This document shows, one piece after another, positions 1 through 7,826 of a stretch of 45,151 nt of DNA. The position numbers and the translations under genes were made by a program. Origin of the DNA: Spirochaetia bacterium. Its GTDB lineage: Bacteria; Spirochaetota; Spirochaetia; CADAEX01. The notes under the pieces were generated by a model. The model was given only the letters and a program-made list of their open reading frames with translations, ran no database searches and had not been told where the DNA came from. The first letter of the stretch is position 1; the number at the start of each line of letters is the position of its first letter. The stretch covers positions 1 to 45,151 of the forward strand of contig JAKSTW010000012.1 of assembly GCA_024402405.1 (NCBI GenBank), written 5' to 3'.

Positions 1-1
1 G

Positions 2-73
2 CCACGCTCAGGGAAAGCACATCCTCTGCTCCACACAACATACGATAAGGTTAAGACATACAAGACATTCTGA
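2..73 (+). CDS. possible C-terminal tail of a gene entering from the left
   Basis: Frame 2 is open from the window edge to a TGA at 71-73 and would encode the last 23 residues of a protein, ending in a basic, aromatic stretch (KVKTYKTF). The stop lies about 25 bases before a strong terminator, which is where a gene end would be expected. I do not recognise the sequence. It could instead be part of a structured RNA ending at the same terminator. The call is tentative because only a fragment is visible. Confidence 0.3.
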   Translation, partial: PRSGKAHPLLHTTYDKVKTYKTF

Positions 74-97
74 TCTTTGCGAAGTTGCTGAATATGA

Positions 98-127
98 GCC
101 TGCCCCTGCCCGGGGCGGGCTTTTTTT
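98..127 (+). terminator. Rho-independent terminator
   Basis: A GC-rich 9-bp stem (gcctgcccc pairing with ggggcgggc, one G-T pair) has a 5-base loop and is followed directly by seven T residues. It ends whatever transcription unit enters from the left edge. Confidence 0.85.
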
Positions 128-128
128 A

Positions 129-157
129 TTGAATGAACTGTTTATTAGTGATATGTT
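129..157 (+). promoter_or_regulatory. candidate sigma70-type promoter for the secreted protein at 176
   Basis: TTGAAT at 129-134 and TATGTT at 152-157 are separated by 17 bases. The predicted start lies only about a dozen bases before the ATG at 176, leaving a short leader that just holds the AGGAG ribosome binding site. The match to consensus is moderate. Confidence 0.4.
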
Positions 158-175
158 CAATATATAGGAGTGTTT

Positions 176-634
176 ATGAAAAAATTTATTGCAATTTTGT
201 TTTTGACTTTGGTTTGTATTGTTGGTGTGAGTGCAGGGACAGCGGATAAATACCCTTATGCAAAGCTGGAGAAAGCTCCTGAACTGGATGTGAAGGGTGC
301 TGTTATTTTTGATATCCGTGATTTGCAGAAGAAAATCGAAGATAATGTTGCCATTATCAATCTTACAAAAATGGATTCATTCATGTGTGATATCTATTAT
401 GTCGACGGTGTCACAGGAGAATGGTCTAAAAATAAATTTTCTGCGGCTCTGAAAGGATATGGCGATAGGGATATAACTGAGTTTCCTAAAGGCGTTAAAA
501 TTAAATATATGCCTTATATTGCGATCAGAATAGATCATACCGGTAATTTTGATTTCAATGTTTATGCATCACATAACGATGTTTATATAGAAGTTTCATC
601 TCAGGATGAGTCATTTGAAAAAATTACCGATTGA
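176..634 (+). CDS. secreted protein of an unrecognised paralogous family (single domain)
   Basis: This 152-residue protein begins with a clear signal peptide (MKKF, a hydrophobic stretch, then VSAG around residue 20) and should be exported to the periplasm or cell surface. The ATG at 176 is preferred over an in-frame GTG at 170 because AGGAG at 166-170 is well placed for the ATG. The mature part contains LKGYGDRDI near residue 100 and ends in a pattern of the form NFDFNVY..HNDVYIEV. Both features recur in the two genes facing it at 704-1132 and 1144-1908, so the three are paralogues. I do not recognise the family; the alternating hydrophobic pattern suggests a small beta-rich domain. No enzyme motif or lipobox is visible. 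Confidence 0.85.
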   Translation: MKKFIAILFLTLVCIVGVSAGTADKYPYAKLEKAPELDVKGAVIFDIRDLQKKIEDNVAIINLTKMDSFMCDIYYVDGVTGEWSKNKFSAALKGYGDRDITEFPKGVKIKYMPYIAIRIDHTGNFDFNVYASHNDVYIEVSSQDESFEKITD

Positions 635-652
635 GATGACTGATTGAATAAT

Positions 653-685
653 AAAAAAGGTCAGCTTTGCGCTGACCTTTTTTTG
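653..685. terminator. bidirectional terminator between convergent genes
   Basis: An 11-bp perfect stem (aaaaggtcagc and gctgacctttt) with a 5-base loop has A residues on the left and T residues on the right. It can therefore end both the gene at 176-634 and the minus-strand operon ending at 704. Confidence 0.85.
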
Positions 686-703
686 TTTTAGCAGTCCCTG
701 TCC

Positions 704-1132
704 TCAGTCGAGGATTTCCACATACAGATCGTGGTGTTTTATATATACATTGAAGTTGTAATTTCCTTTTGGATTTACAGTGAATGCCACGCATCTGATT
801 TTCTTCAGTTCCATACCGTCATTGTCTACGATATCTCTGTCACCGTATCCTTTGAGAATACCCTTATTTATTCCCTTGACCCACTGTTCTGTCTTGTCCA
901 CCAGGTAATATGGCTGGAGAATGAAACCGTCATTGCTGGATAGATTTTTAAAAGCGATATTATCTCTCAGTGCCCAGCCATCATCAGGTATAGCCTGATT
1001 CAGATCGATGTAGTAGGCTCCGCTCACATCAGCAGAGATCTCATAATCTCTTGAGACGAAATTCTCATCTGCGAATGTGTAGGATACTGCCAGCAGGGCA
1101 AGAATAAAAATGAATGCCAATGTTTTTTTCAT
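704..1132 (-). CDS. secreted protein, second single-domain paralogue
   Basis: The 142-residue product starts with a signal peptide (MKKTLAFIFILALLAVSYTFA). The mature part shares LKGYGDRDI and a C-terminal NYNFNVYIKHHDLYVEI pattern with the gene at 176-634. It lies 11 bases behind the double-domain paralogue at 1144-1908, so the two are probably cotranscribed. AAGGA sits upstream of the start codon. The function is unknown, but the conservation of the motif between the two single-domain copies makes it a real protein. The reading frames on the opposite strand look like shadows. Confidence 0.85.
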   Translation of the reverse strand: MKKTLAFIFILALLAVSYTFADENFVSRDYEISADVSGAYYIDLNQAIPDDGWALRDNIAFKNLSSNDGFILQPYYLVDKTEQWVKGINKGILKGYGDRDIVDNDGMELKKIRCVAFTVNPKGNYNFNVYIKHHDLYVEILD

Positions 1133-1143
1133 AGAAGATATCC

Positions 1144-1908
1144 TTATTTGCTTATAATTGTGATGACAAGATTGTCACCTTTGTTTGCCAGTTCAAAATC
1201 AAAACCGGTTGAATGATTCATTATTAGAGCCAGGTAGTCGATGTCATCCAGCTCAAATTTCTTGCTGACCTTGAACTTGAATTTGTCATCGTTTGTTCCG
1301 GCTGCTCCGAGATATGCTTTTACCGGTGATTTTATCCACTTATAATCAACTGGGTCAAAATAATATGTTTCAATGGTCAGTTTTGTTCTTTCAGATCTGT
1401 TGATGAATATGATTTCGTGGTCGACATCATAAGGATCGATGTTGAAGCTGTAGCCGTTCTCCAGATTGAAAAGTGGTTTCAGATCATCATTGAAGCTTGC
1501 ATTCTTGTTTATGACTGTGATTTCAAGCTCTCCGTCATCAACTTTTGCTCTGTAATTGTAATCGGTAGCCTGAAGTGGGACTACTGCAAAATACCTGAAG
1601 TCAGAACAGTTCACAGCTGTTTTTTTCAGTTCCTTAGAATCAGAGAAACCCTTCAGGTCCAGCTGTCCCAGCTCGACCCATGCAAAAGTCTTTGGATCAT
1701 TTCCGAAGATCAGAAATGCATTGTTCTTATCTGCCTTATATTCGATCTCAAATTCACGGATGGCAGTATAGTTGAAATCTGCTGCATCCACAAAAAAAGC
1801 ATTGTCGAATTTGAATTCAGGCATGTCATAGTTCAGTCCGTTGTTACCTGCAAATGCGGTTATGGTCAGACAGACTGCCATAATAAGCGCTGATAGTGTT
1901 TTTTTCAT
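1144..1908 (-). CDS. secreted protein, double-domain paralogue
   Basis: The 254-residue product has a signal peptide (MKKTLSALIMAVCLTITAFA), then two copies of the domain seen once in each neighbour: roughly residues 22-130 (containing LKGFSDSKEL and ending in ELEITVI) and 135-254 (containing YLGAAGTND and ending in NLVITII). The second copy has largely lost the GYGDRDI motif but keeps the spacing and the strand-rich ending. GGGAGG just upstream is a strong ribosome binding site, and a good promoter lies further upstream at 1954-1982. It is the first gene of a two-gene operon. I do not recognise the family. The arrangement suggests duplication and internal fusion of one small secreted domain. 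Confidence 0.85.
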   Translation of the reverse strand: MKKTLSALIMAVCLTITAFAGNNGLNYDMPEFKFDNAFFVDAADFNYTAIREFEIEYKADKNNAFLIFGNDPKTFAWVELGQLDLKGFSDSKELKKTAVNCSDFRYFAVVPLQATDYNYRAKVDDGELEITVINKNASFNDDLKPLFNLENGYSFNIDPYDVDHEIIFINRSERTKLTIETYYFDPVDYKWIKSPVKAYLGAAGTNDDKFKFKVSKKFELDDIDYLALIMNHSTGFDFELANKGDNLVITIISK

Positions 1909-1953
1909 TTAATCCTCCCAAATAAGATATACACAGATATGCGAATTATTATT

Positions 1954-1982
1954 AATATAATGTATATTTCACGCTCTATCAA
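1954..1982 (-). promoter_or_regulatory. promoter for the minus-strand secreted-protein operon
   Basis: Read on the minus strand, TTGATA (1977-1982) and TATATT (1954-1959) are 17 bases apart, close to the sigma70 consensus. It drives the 1908 to 704 gene pair. Confidence 0.6.
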
Positions 1983-1996
1983 GCAATTTTATTTGC

Positions 1997-2025
1997 TTGC
2001 TAAGTGCATGCAGTTTTAATATAAT
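1997..2025 (+). promoter_or_regulatory. promoter for rpiA
   Basis: TTGCTA at 1997-2002 and a perfect TATAAT at 2020-2025 are 17 bases apart. Transcription should start near 2032, only about 12 bases before the ATG, leaving a very short leader. It is divergent from the promoter at 1954-1982. Confidence 0.65.
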
Positions 2026-2043
2026 GGAAGAACGGAGAATATT

Positions 2044-2754
2044 ATGGCTGACGAAGAACTTAAAAAAAATATTGGATTTGCTGCTGCCGATGCACTGGTA
2101 AAAAGCAATATGAAACTGGGGTTGGGAACAGGCTCTACTGCCAAGTGGGCTATCCGCAGGATCGGACAGCTGCTGAAAGAGGGGAAACTCTCCAACATAA
2201 TCGCTGTTGTGACCAGCTCCCAGAGTGAGATTGAATGTCAGAATGCAGGCATTCCTATGACAACACTCAATGACCCTAAGATTGACGGACATCTGGATCT
2301 GACTATCGATGGTGCTGATGAGATAGATAAGGATTATAATCTGGTGAAGGGTGGCGGCGGTGCATTGCTGCAGGAGAAAATAGCCGGATATGCATCAGAT
2401 CATTATGCTGTTCTGGCTGCCGCTGATAAGCTGGTTTCTGGAATAGGGCCAGGCTTCAAGGTTCCTGTGGAGGTCGTGCGTGAGGCCAGAATCACTGCGT
2501 CCAAGGCTATGATGGCACTGGGTGCTCAGCCTGAGGTGCGCATGGCTGTAAAGAAGATGGGACCTGTGATCACTGACAATGGCAACATCCTGCTGGATCT
2601 CCATTTTGACAGTGTGATCGATCCTCCGGAGATGGAAAAAAAGATAAACATGATCCCTGGAGTAGTGGAGACCGGTCTTTTCACAGGATTGAAAAAGCTG
2701 GATGCTTTCATAGGCTATGAGGACGGAACTGTAAAGCATATTGCAGTACGGTAA
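2044..2754 (+). CDS. rpiA: ribose-5-phosphate isomerase A
   Basis: This enzyme interconverts ribose 5-phosphate and ribulose 5-phosphate in the non-oxidative pentose phosphate pathway, in the cytoplasm. The 236-residue length is normal for RpiA. Recognisable motifs are the phosphate-binding GLGTGSTA near residue 21, the DLTIDGADEID block near residue 85 and the KGGGGALLQEK block near residue 100, which together hold the catalytic acidic and lysine residues of the family. GGAG lies 6 bases before the ATG. The gene is transcribed alone from its own promoter and ends at a terminator shared with the convergent thioesterase gene. Confidence 0.95.
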   Translation: MADEELKKNIGFAAADALVKSNMKLGLGTGSTAKWAIRRIGQLLKEGKLSNIIAVVTSSQSEIECQNAGIPMTTLNDPKIDGHLDLTIDGADEIDKDYNLVKGGGGALLQEKIAGYASDHYAVLAAADKLVSGIGPGFKVPVEVVREARITASKAMMALGAQPEVRMAVKKMGPVITDNGNILLDLHFDSVIDPPEMEKKINMIPGVVETGLFTGLKKLDAFIGYEDGTVKHIAVR

Positions 2755-2766
2755 CATTGATATATA

Positions 2767-2803
2767 TGCCATCTGATAAATAAATCAGGTGGCAATTATT
2801 TTT
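2767..2803 (+). terminator. terminator after rpiA
   Basis: A 10-bp stem (gccatctgat with atcaggtggc, one G-T pair) and a 6-base loop are followed by a T-rich run. Its tail overlaps the last codons of the convergent thioesterase gene. Confidence 0.65.
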
Positions 2804-3218
2804 CCAGCTGGCCTTCCAGTCTGGCATAAAGTGCAGGATTCACTTTCTTCAGATTGATTATATGAAGATTTCTGTCAGCACAGCCCAGGGTGGTGGAACC
2901 TTCTGCCAGAAGATGCCCGTCGGCTTCGCGTCTGACTTCATATGTTATTTCAAGCTTTACATAGGAGAGACTTTTCAGTTTTGCACTGACCAGAACCGTG
3001 TCCCCGTATCTGGCACCCTCTCTGAATGTGCATTCCAGTTTTACCAGTGGAGTGATGATGCCTTCTTCCTCCATCCTGGAGTATGGATATCCTAACTGTT
3101 CCATATAATCTGTCCTGCAAGCCTCAAACCATATGGCATACACCGAATGGTGCACTATTCCCATCTGATCTGTCTCTGCATATCTCACTTTTATAGGTGT
3201 AGCTTTAATTTCTTGCAT
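2796..3218 (-). CDS. acyl-CoA thioesterase of the YbgC/FcbC (4HBT hotdog) family
   Basis: The product is about 140 residues, a single hotdog domain. Near the start it carries VRYAETDQMGIVHHSVY, the family signature with the catalytic aspartate (D in the ETDQMG segment) and adjacent histidines. Members hydrolyse short or medium acyl-CoA thioesters. I place the start at 3218 (MQEIK) rather than the upstream ATG at 3233, because the purine-rich GAGAGGGG overlaps the codons in between and is well spaced for the inner ATG. The acyltransferase gene diverges from it, and the two together hint at a role in lipid acyl turnover. The exact substrate cannot be told from sequence. Confidence 0.88.
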   Translation of the reverse strand: MQEIKATPIKVRYAETDQMGIVHHSVYAIWFEACRTDYMEQLGYPYSRMEEEGIITPLVKLECTFREGARYGDTVLVSAKLKSLSYVKLEITYEVRREADGHLLAEGSTTLGCADRNLHIINLKKVNPALYARLEGQLEK

Positions 3219-3271
3219 TTTGCCCCTCTCCATAGTTGCTTTTTTTCATATTAACATTTATTTTCTTTGTT

Positions 3272-4075
3272 ATGAATAACTTTATGAGATATCTTAGAAT
3301 AATAATAAAATTTCCGCTGGCAATACTTACTTTCATTGTCTTTATACTTTGGGGAGCACTGTTTTATATACTTCCTGCCAAAAATGAGGCACAGAAACGC
3401 AGACAGCTGATGATCGTGGCAACATGGGGATGCAGCACACTGCTGAAGATCCTTCGCATAAAAGTGGAAATAAAGAACTGGGATGTGTTCAAATCACAGA
3501 AAAACTGGTACATCATGGGAAACCACATGTCATACACGGACATTCTCATGGTGCTGGCAAAGTTCCATACTCTTTTCATCACTTCCAATGAGATGAAGGC
3601 AAAACCTATTCTCGGACAGATATGCTTTTTCGGAGGTTCTTTCTTTGTTGAGAGACGCAAGATAACCACATTGAAAGATGAGATTCCGAAAATTGCCGAT
3701 ACACTGAAAGCGGGACTCAACATCACTCTGTTCCCTGAGGGAAAATGTTCCGATGGCCGCGGACTTCTGCCGTTCAAGTCTGCGCTTATTGAATCTGCTG
3801 TATGTTCCGGAGTCAATGTTCTGCCGCTGTGCATAATGTACACAGATATCAGCGGGCGTCCTGTCAAGGCTGACGATTTCCTGACCATCGGATATTTCAA
3901 TGGAATGCCGTTTCCAAGACAGTTCAAGCGCCTTATGATGGAAAAGGAGCTGAAGGCAGTGATCGAGATCCTTCCTCCTGTTATGACTGAGGGTAAAGAC
4001 AGGAAGATGATAAAGGCTGAAATTGAGGAAAAAATGAACAGCCGCTACAATCAGTACCTGGTCGGTAGACTTTAA
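3272..4075 (+). CDS. plsC: 1-acyl-sn-glycerol-3-phosphate acyltransferase (PlsC family)
   Basis: A membrane-associated acyltransferase that would transfer an acyl chain to lysophosphatidic acid or a similar lysolipid. It has a hydrophobic N-terminus (around residues 10-35), the catalytic NHMSYTD block (H-x4-D) and the FPEGKCSDGRGLLPFKSA block, both diagnostic of the PlsC superfamily. The start is uncertain: ATG at 3272 or 3284 gives a normal N-terminus, neither has a good ribosome binding site, and a TTG at 3236 is possible. At 267 residues the length is typical. Other lysolipid acyltransferases share these motifs, so the substrate is inferred. No terminator is seen after it before the nifJ promoter. 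Confidence 0.85.
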   Translation: MNNFMRYLRIIIKFPLAILTFIVFILWGALFYILPAKNEAQKRRQLMIVATWGCSTLLKILRIKVEIKNWDVFKSQKNWYIMGNHMSYTDILMVLAKFHTLFITSNEMKAKPILGQICFFGGSFFVERRKITTLKDEIPKIADTLKAGLNITLFPEGKCSDGRGLLPFKSALIESAVCSGVNVLPLCIMYTDISGRPVKADDFLTIGYFNGMPFPRQFKRLMMEKELKAVIEILPPVMTEGKDRKMIKAEIEEKMNSRYNQYLVGRL

Positions 4076-4114
4076 TTTATTTATTAACTTTTTTTAATTT
4101 TTAAAATATTATTC

Positions 4115-4144
4115 TTGATTATCTCAATGCTTTTTTGATATAAT
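4115..4144 (+). promoter_or_regulatory. promoter for nifJ
   Basis: TTGATT at 4115-4120 and a perfect TATAAT at 4139-4144 with an 18-base spacer sit in a very AT-rich upstream region, consistent with strong expression. The downstream leader is about 40 bases and contains AGGGAG 12 bases before the ATG. Confidence 0.6.
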
Positions 4145-4188
4145 AAATGCTAAAAAAATAACATAATCAGAGGGAGACATATAAATAT

Positions 4189-7100
4189 ATGGCTAAGAAA
4201 ATGATTACTGTAGACGGAAATTATGCTGCAGCTCATATTGCGTATATGTTCAGTGAGGTTGCTGCTATTTATCCTATAACTCCATCTTCTCCTATGGCGG
4301 AGTATGTGGATGAATGGTCTGCCAACGGCAGAAAAAACCTTTTCGGTGAACAGGTGAAAGTTGTTGAAATGCAGTCTGAGGGAGGAGCTTCAGGTGCTGT
4401 TCATGGATCTTTGCAGGCGGGTGCACTTACAACGACGTTTACAGCTTCTCAGGGTCTTTTGCTGATGATCCCGAATATGTATAAAATAGCAGGTGAGCTT
4501 CTTCCTGGAGTTTTCCATGTAACTGCCAGAGCACTTGCTGCCCAGGCACTCTCAATTTTCGGTGACCAGTCAGATGTCATGGCAACACGTCAGACAGGTT
4601 TCTCCATATTGGCGACAAGTTCAGTCCAGGAGATCATGGATCTGGCTCCGGTGGCACATCTTGCCGCAATCAAGGGAAGCGTTCCTTTCCTTCATTTCTT
4701 TGATGGTTTCAGAACTTCCCATGAGATCCAGAAAGTTGAGGAGACTCAGATGGAAGATCTCAGACCGCTGGTGGACTGGGATGCGCTGAAGAAATTCCGC
4801 GAGAAGGCACTCAATCCTGAGCATCCTGTAACAAGAGGAACTGCTCAGAACCCTGATATCTATTTCCAGACAAGAGAGGCACAGAACAAGTTCTACGATG
4901 CCATTCCTGATATTGTAGCTGATTATATGAAGAAGATCAGTGAGATCACAGGACGTCAGTACGCTCCGTTCACATATTACGGTGCAGCTGATGCGGAGAA
5001 TATCATTATTTCCATGGGTTCCATCAACGATGTCGTCAAATCAGTTGTTGACAAGCTGAATGGAGAGGGCAAGAAGACAGGATGCATCAATGTTCATCTG
5101 TACAGACCTTTCTCTGTGAAATATCTGAAGCAGGCATGTCCTGAGACGGTGAAGAGAATCTGCGTGCTTGACAGAACAAAGGAACCAGGTTCCATCGGTG
5201 AGCCTCTTTACCTTGATATCGTTGAGGCATTCAAAGACTGTCCTTCCAGACCTATGATCATCGGAGGAAGATACGGACTGTCATCAAAGGACACAACTCC
5301 GTCACACATTCTTTCTGTGTTCAACAACCTTATGTCTGCTGAGCCGAAGGATCACTTTACTGTTGGTATTGTAGATGATGTGACATTCCATTCTCTGCCT
5401 ATTCTGCCTGAAGTTTCATTCCTTCCTAAAGGAACATTCGAGGCCAAATTCTACGGTCTGGGTGCTGATGGAACAGTAGGCGCAAACAAGAACTCCATCA
5501 AGATCATCGGCGAGAACACAGAGAAATACTGTCAGGCTTATTTTGACTACGACAGTAAGAAATCTGGCGGTTACACATGTTCACATCTGAGATTCGGAGA
5601 CCTGCCTATTGCGGCTCCATATCTTGTAGGAACTCCTGATTTCGTTGCCGTGCATGTACCTTCATATCTGAGAAAATATGACTGTCTCAGAGGTCTTAAG
5701 AAGGACGGCACATTCCTTTATAATTCAGTATGGAGCGCAGAGGAGACAAAGAATCAGCTTCCTGACAATGTGAAGAAATATCTGGCAGAAAATGACATCA
5801 ATATGTATATCATCGATGCCACAAAGATCGCCCAGAAGATCGGTCTGGGAAACAGAACAAATACGATTCTCCAGTCAGCATTCTTCAAGATCTCACAGGT
5901 CATTCCTTATGAGCTTGCAGTAGAACAGATGAAGAAATTCATTCTCAAGTCTTATGGCAAGAAAGGTGATAATGTTGTCAGAATGAACTATGCTGCTGTT
6001 GATGCAGGTTCTGCTGTTGAAAAGGTAGATATTCCTGCTGAATGGAAGAATATTGAGCTTAAGACAGAACCTGACACCAGGGATATTCCTGATTTCATTA
6101 CAAATATTGTGGAGCCGATGATTGCACAGAAGGGTAATGACCTTCCTGTAAGCACATTCAAAGGCTATGAAGACGGCACATTCCCTCCTGGAACAACTGC
6201 CTATGAGAAGAGAGGAATCGCTTCTTTCGTTCCTGAGTGGGATCCGACCAAATGTGTTCAGTGTAACAGCTGTTCTCTGGTATGTCCTCATGCGGCTATC
6301 CGTCCTGTGGTCATGACAGTGGATGAACAGGCTGGTGCACCGGCAGCTATGGTGACAGCTCCTATAAGAGTTCCAAAGTCTATGGTAGGTCTTAACTTCA
6401 GAATGCAGGTTTCACCGCTGGATTGTACCGGATGCGGTAACTGTATTGATGCATGTCCTCTGGAGAAGAAGGCCATTGTGATGAAACCTCTGGATACTCA
6501 GATGGAGCAGGCTGAATGCTGGAATTATGGTCAGAAAGAGGTTATGCCTAAGGATTTCCTGGTGGACAAGTTCTCCAGCATCAAGAACAGCCAGTTCGCA
6601 CAGCCGCTGTTTGAGTTCTCCGGTGCCTGTGCCGGATGCGGTGAGACACCTTATATCAAGACTATCACACAGCTTTTCGGTGAGGAGATGATGATCGCCA
6701 ATGCCACAGGATGTTCTTCCATTTATGGAGGTTCAGCTCCTGCCACACCATACTGCAAGAACTGCAAGTCCGGTTTTGGTCCGGCATGGTCAAACTCACT
6801 TTTCGAGGACAATGCCGAGTATGGTCTTGGTATGGCTACAGCAACCAGAAAGATGAGGGACAGACTGGAGCTTATCATGAGAGAGGCTATTGCAGACTGC
6901 AATGTATGTTCTCCAAAAGCAAAGGAACTGTTCCAGTCTTGGATCGATAACCGTGAGAATACAGCTGAGAGCAGAAGGATCGGAAATGAGATCATTGCCA
7001 TGGTCCAGAACTGTGATGGTCCTTATGCCAAGAGAATAATGGATCTCAAGAATTACCTGGCCAAAAAGTCACAGTGGATCTTCGGCGGTGACGGATGGGC

Positions 7101-7728
7101 TTATGATATTGGATTCGGTGGTCTCGACCATGTGCTGGCATCCGGTGAGAATGTGAATGTTCTGGTTCTTGACACTGAGGTTTATTCCAATACAGGCGGA
7201 CAGTCATCCAAGGCCACACCGGCAGGTGCGGTTGCCAAGTTTGCGACTTCCGGAAAGAAGATCAGAAAGAAAGATCTGGGTATGATTGCCAAATCCTATG
7301 GATATGTTTATGTTGCACAGGTTGCACTGGGAGCAAATCCTGCACATTACTTCAATGTAATAAAAGAGGCTGAGGCATATAATGGTCCTTCTCTCATCAT
7401 CTGCTATGCCCCATGTATCAACCATGGTCTGAAAGTTGGAATGTCTCATTCTGTACTGGAGGAGGAGAAAGCTGTTGAATGCGGATTCTGGCACCTGTGG
7501 AGATATAATCCAGCCCTTGAGGAGCAGGGTAAGAACGGCTTCTCACTGGACAGCAAGGAGCCTGACTGGAGCAAATTCCAGGACTTCCTGAAGGGGGAGG
7601 TCAGATATGCCTCACTGATGGGTTCTTTCCCTAAGGAGGCTGAGGTGCTCTTTAAGAAGACCCAGGAGAATGCCCAGTGGCGTTATACGCAGTATAAGAA
7701 AATGAGTATAGATATCAGCTTTGCCTGA
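4189..7728 (+). CDS. nifJ: pyruvate:ferredoxin (flavodoxin) oxidoreductase, single-chain
   Basis: This enzyme oxidises pyruvate with CoA to acetyl-CoA and CO2 and passes electrons to ferredoxin or flavodoxin, central to anaerobic energy metabolism. The 1179-residue single-chain form has its domains in the usual order. The N-terminal pyrimidine-binding domain contains YPITPSSPMAEYVDEW. A ferredoxin-like domain holds two 4Fe-4S sites at C689, C692, C695, C699 and at C746, C749, C752, C756. The C-terminal domain has a third cluster site (CAGC at 814-817, GCSS downstream) and the thiamine diphosphate motif GDGWAYDIG starting near residue 967. All key residues are present. The long gene has its own promoter and a strong terminator, so it is monocistronic. 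Confidence 0.97.
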   Translation: MAKKMITVDGNYAAAHIAYMFSEVAAIYPITPSSPMAEYVDEWSANGRKNLFGEQVKVVEMQSEGGASGAVHGSLQAGALTTTFTASQGLLLMIPNMYKIAGELLPGVFHVTARALAAQALSIFGDQSDVMATRQTGFSILATSSVQEIMDLAPVAHLAAIKGSVPFLHFFDGFRTSHEIQKVEETQMEDLRPLVDWDALKKFREKALNPEHPVTRGTAQNPDIYFQTREAQNKFYDAIPDIVADYMKKISEITGRQYAPFTYYGAADAENIIISMGSINDVVKSVVDKLNGEGKKTGCINVHLYRPFSVKYLKQACPETVKRICVLDRTKEPGSIGEPLYLDIVEAFKDCPSRPMIIGGRYGLSSKDTTPSHILSVFNNLMSAEPKDHFTVGIVDDVTFHSLPILPEVSFLPKGTFEAKFYGLGADGTVGANKNSIKIIGENTEKYCQAYFDYDSKKSGGYTCSHLRFGDLPIAAPYLVGTPDFVAVHVPSYLRKYDCLRGLKKDGTFLYNSVWSAEETKNQLPDNVKKYLAENDINMYIIDATKIAQKIGLGNRTNTILQSAFFKISQVIPYELAVEQMKKFILKSYGKKGDNVVRMNYAAVDAGSAVEKVDIPAEWKNIELKTEPDTRDIPDFITNIVEPMIAQKGNDLPVSTFKGYEDGTFPPGTTAYEKRGIASFVPEWDPTKCVQCNSCSLVCPHAAIRPVVMTVDEQAGAPAAMVTAPIRVPKSMVGLNFRMQVSPLDCTGCGNCIDACPLEKKAIVMKPLDTQMEQAECWNYGQKEVMPKDFLVDKFSSIKNSQFAQPLFEFSGACAGCGETPYIKTITQLFGEEMMIANATGCSSIYGGSAPATPYCKNCKSGFGPAWSNSLFEDNAEYGLGMATATRKMRDRLELIMREAIADCNVCSPKAKELFQSWIDNRENTAESRRIGNEIIAMVQNCDGPYAKRIMDLKNYLAKKSQWIFGGDGWAYDIGFGGLDHVLASGENVNVLVLDTEVYSNTGGQSSKATPAGAVAKFATSGKKIRKKDLGMIAKSYGYVYVAQVALGANPAHYFNVIKEAEAYNGPSLIICYAPCINHGLKVGMSHSVLEEEKAVECGFWHLWRYNPALEEQGKNGFSLDSKEPDWSKFQDFLKGEVRYASLMGSFPKEAEVLFKKTQENAQWRYTQYKKMSIDISFA

Positions 7729-7739
7729 TTGAATATCGG

Positions 7740-7770
7740 ACGGCATATCAATTGATATGCCGTTTTTTTT
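7740..7770 (+). terminator. terminator after nifJ
   Basis: A perfect 24-base palindrome (7740-7763) forms a stem with essentially no loop in its paired form and is followed by a run of T to 7770. It starts 11 bases after the nifJ stop codon. Confidence 0.85.
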
Positions 7771-7826
7771 ATTTTATATTGAAATTAAAAATTCTTTGAT
7801 TTAGTATAAGTAAAGGTAAAATAGGT

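Noticed and set aside
1-97. 3' end of a stable RNA such as RNase P RNA, SRP RNA or tmRNA
   Set aside because: I could not match any conserved segment of these RNAs to the 97 bases, although a structured RNA cannot be excluded. A protein tail is at least as likely.
3364-3927. 187-codon open frame on the minus strand
   Set aside because: It lies wholly inside the acyltransferase gene, antisense, with no ribosome binding site or recognisable motif. The plus-strand gene has diagnostic PlsC motifs.
7740-7763. perfect 24-base palindrome as a possible operator for guaB
   Set aside because: It is directly followed by a run of T and lies just behind the nifJ stop, so a terminator explains it fully.
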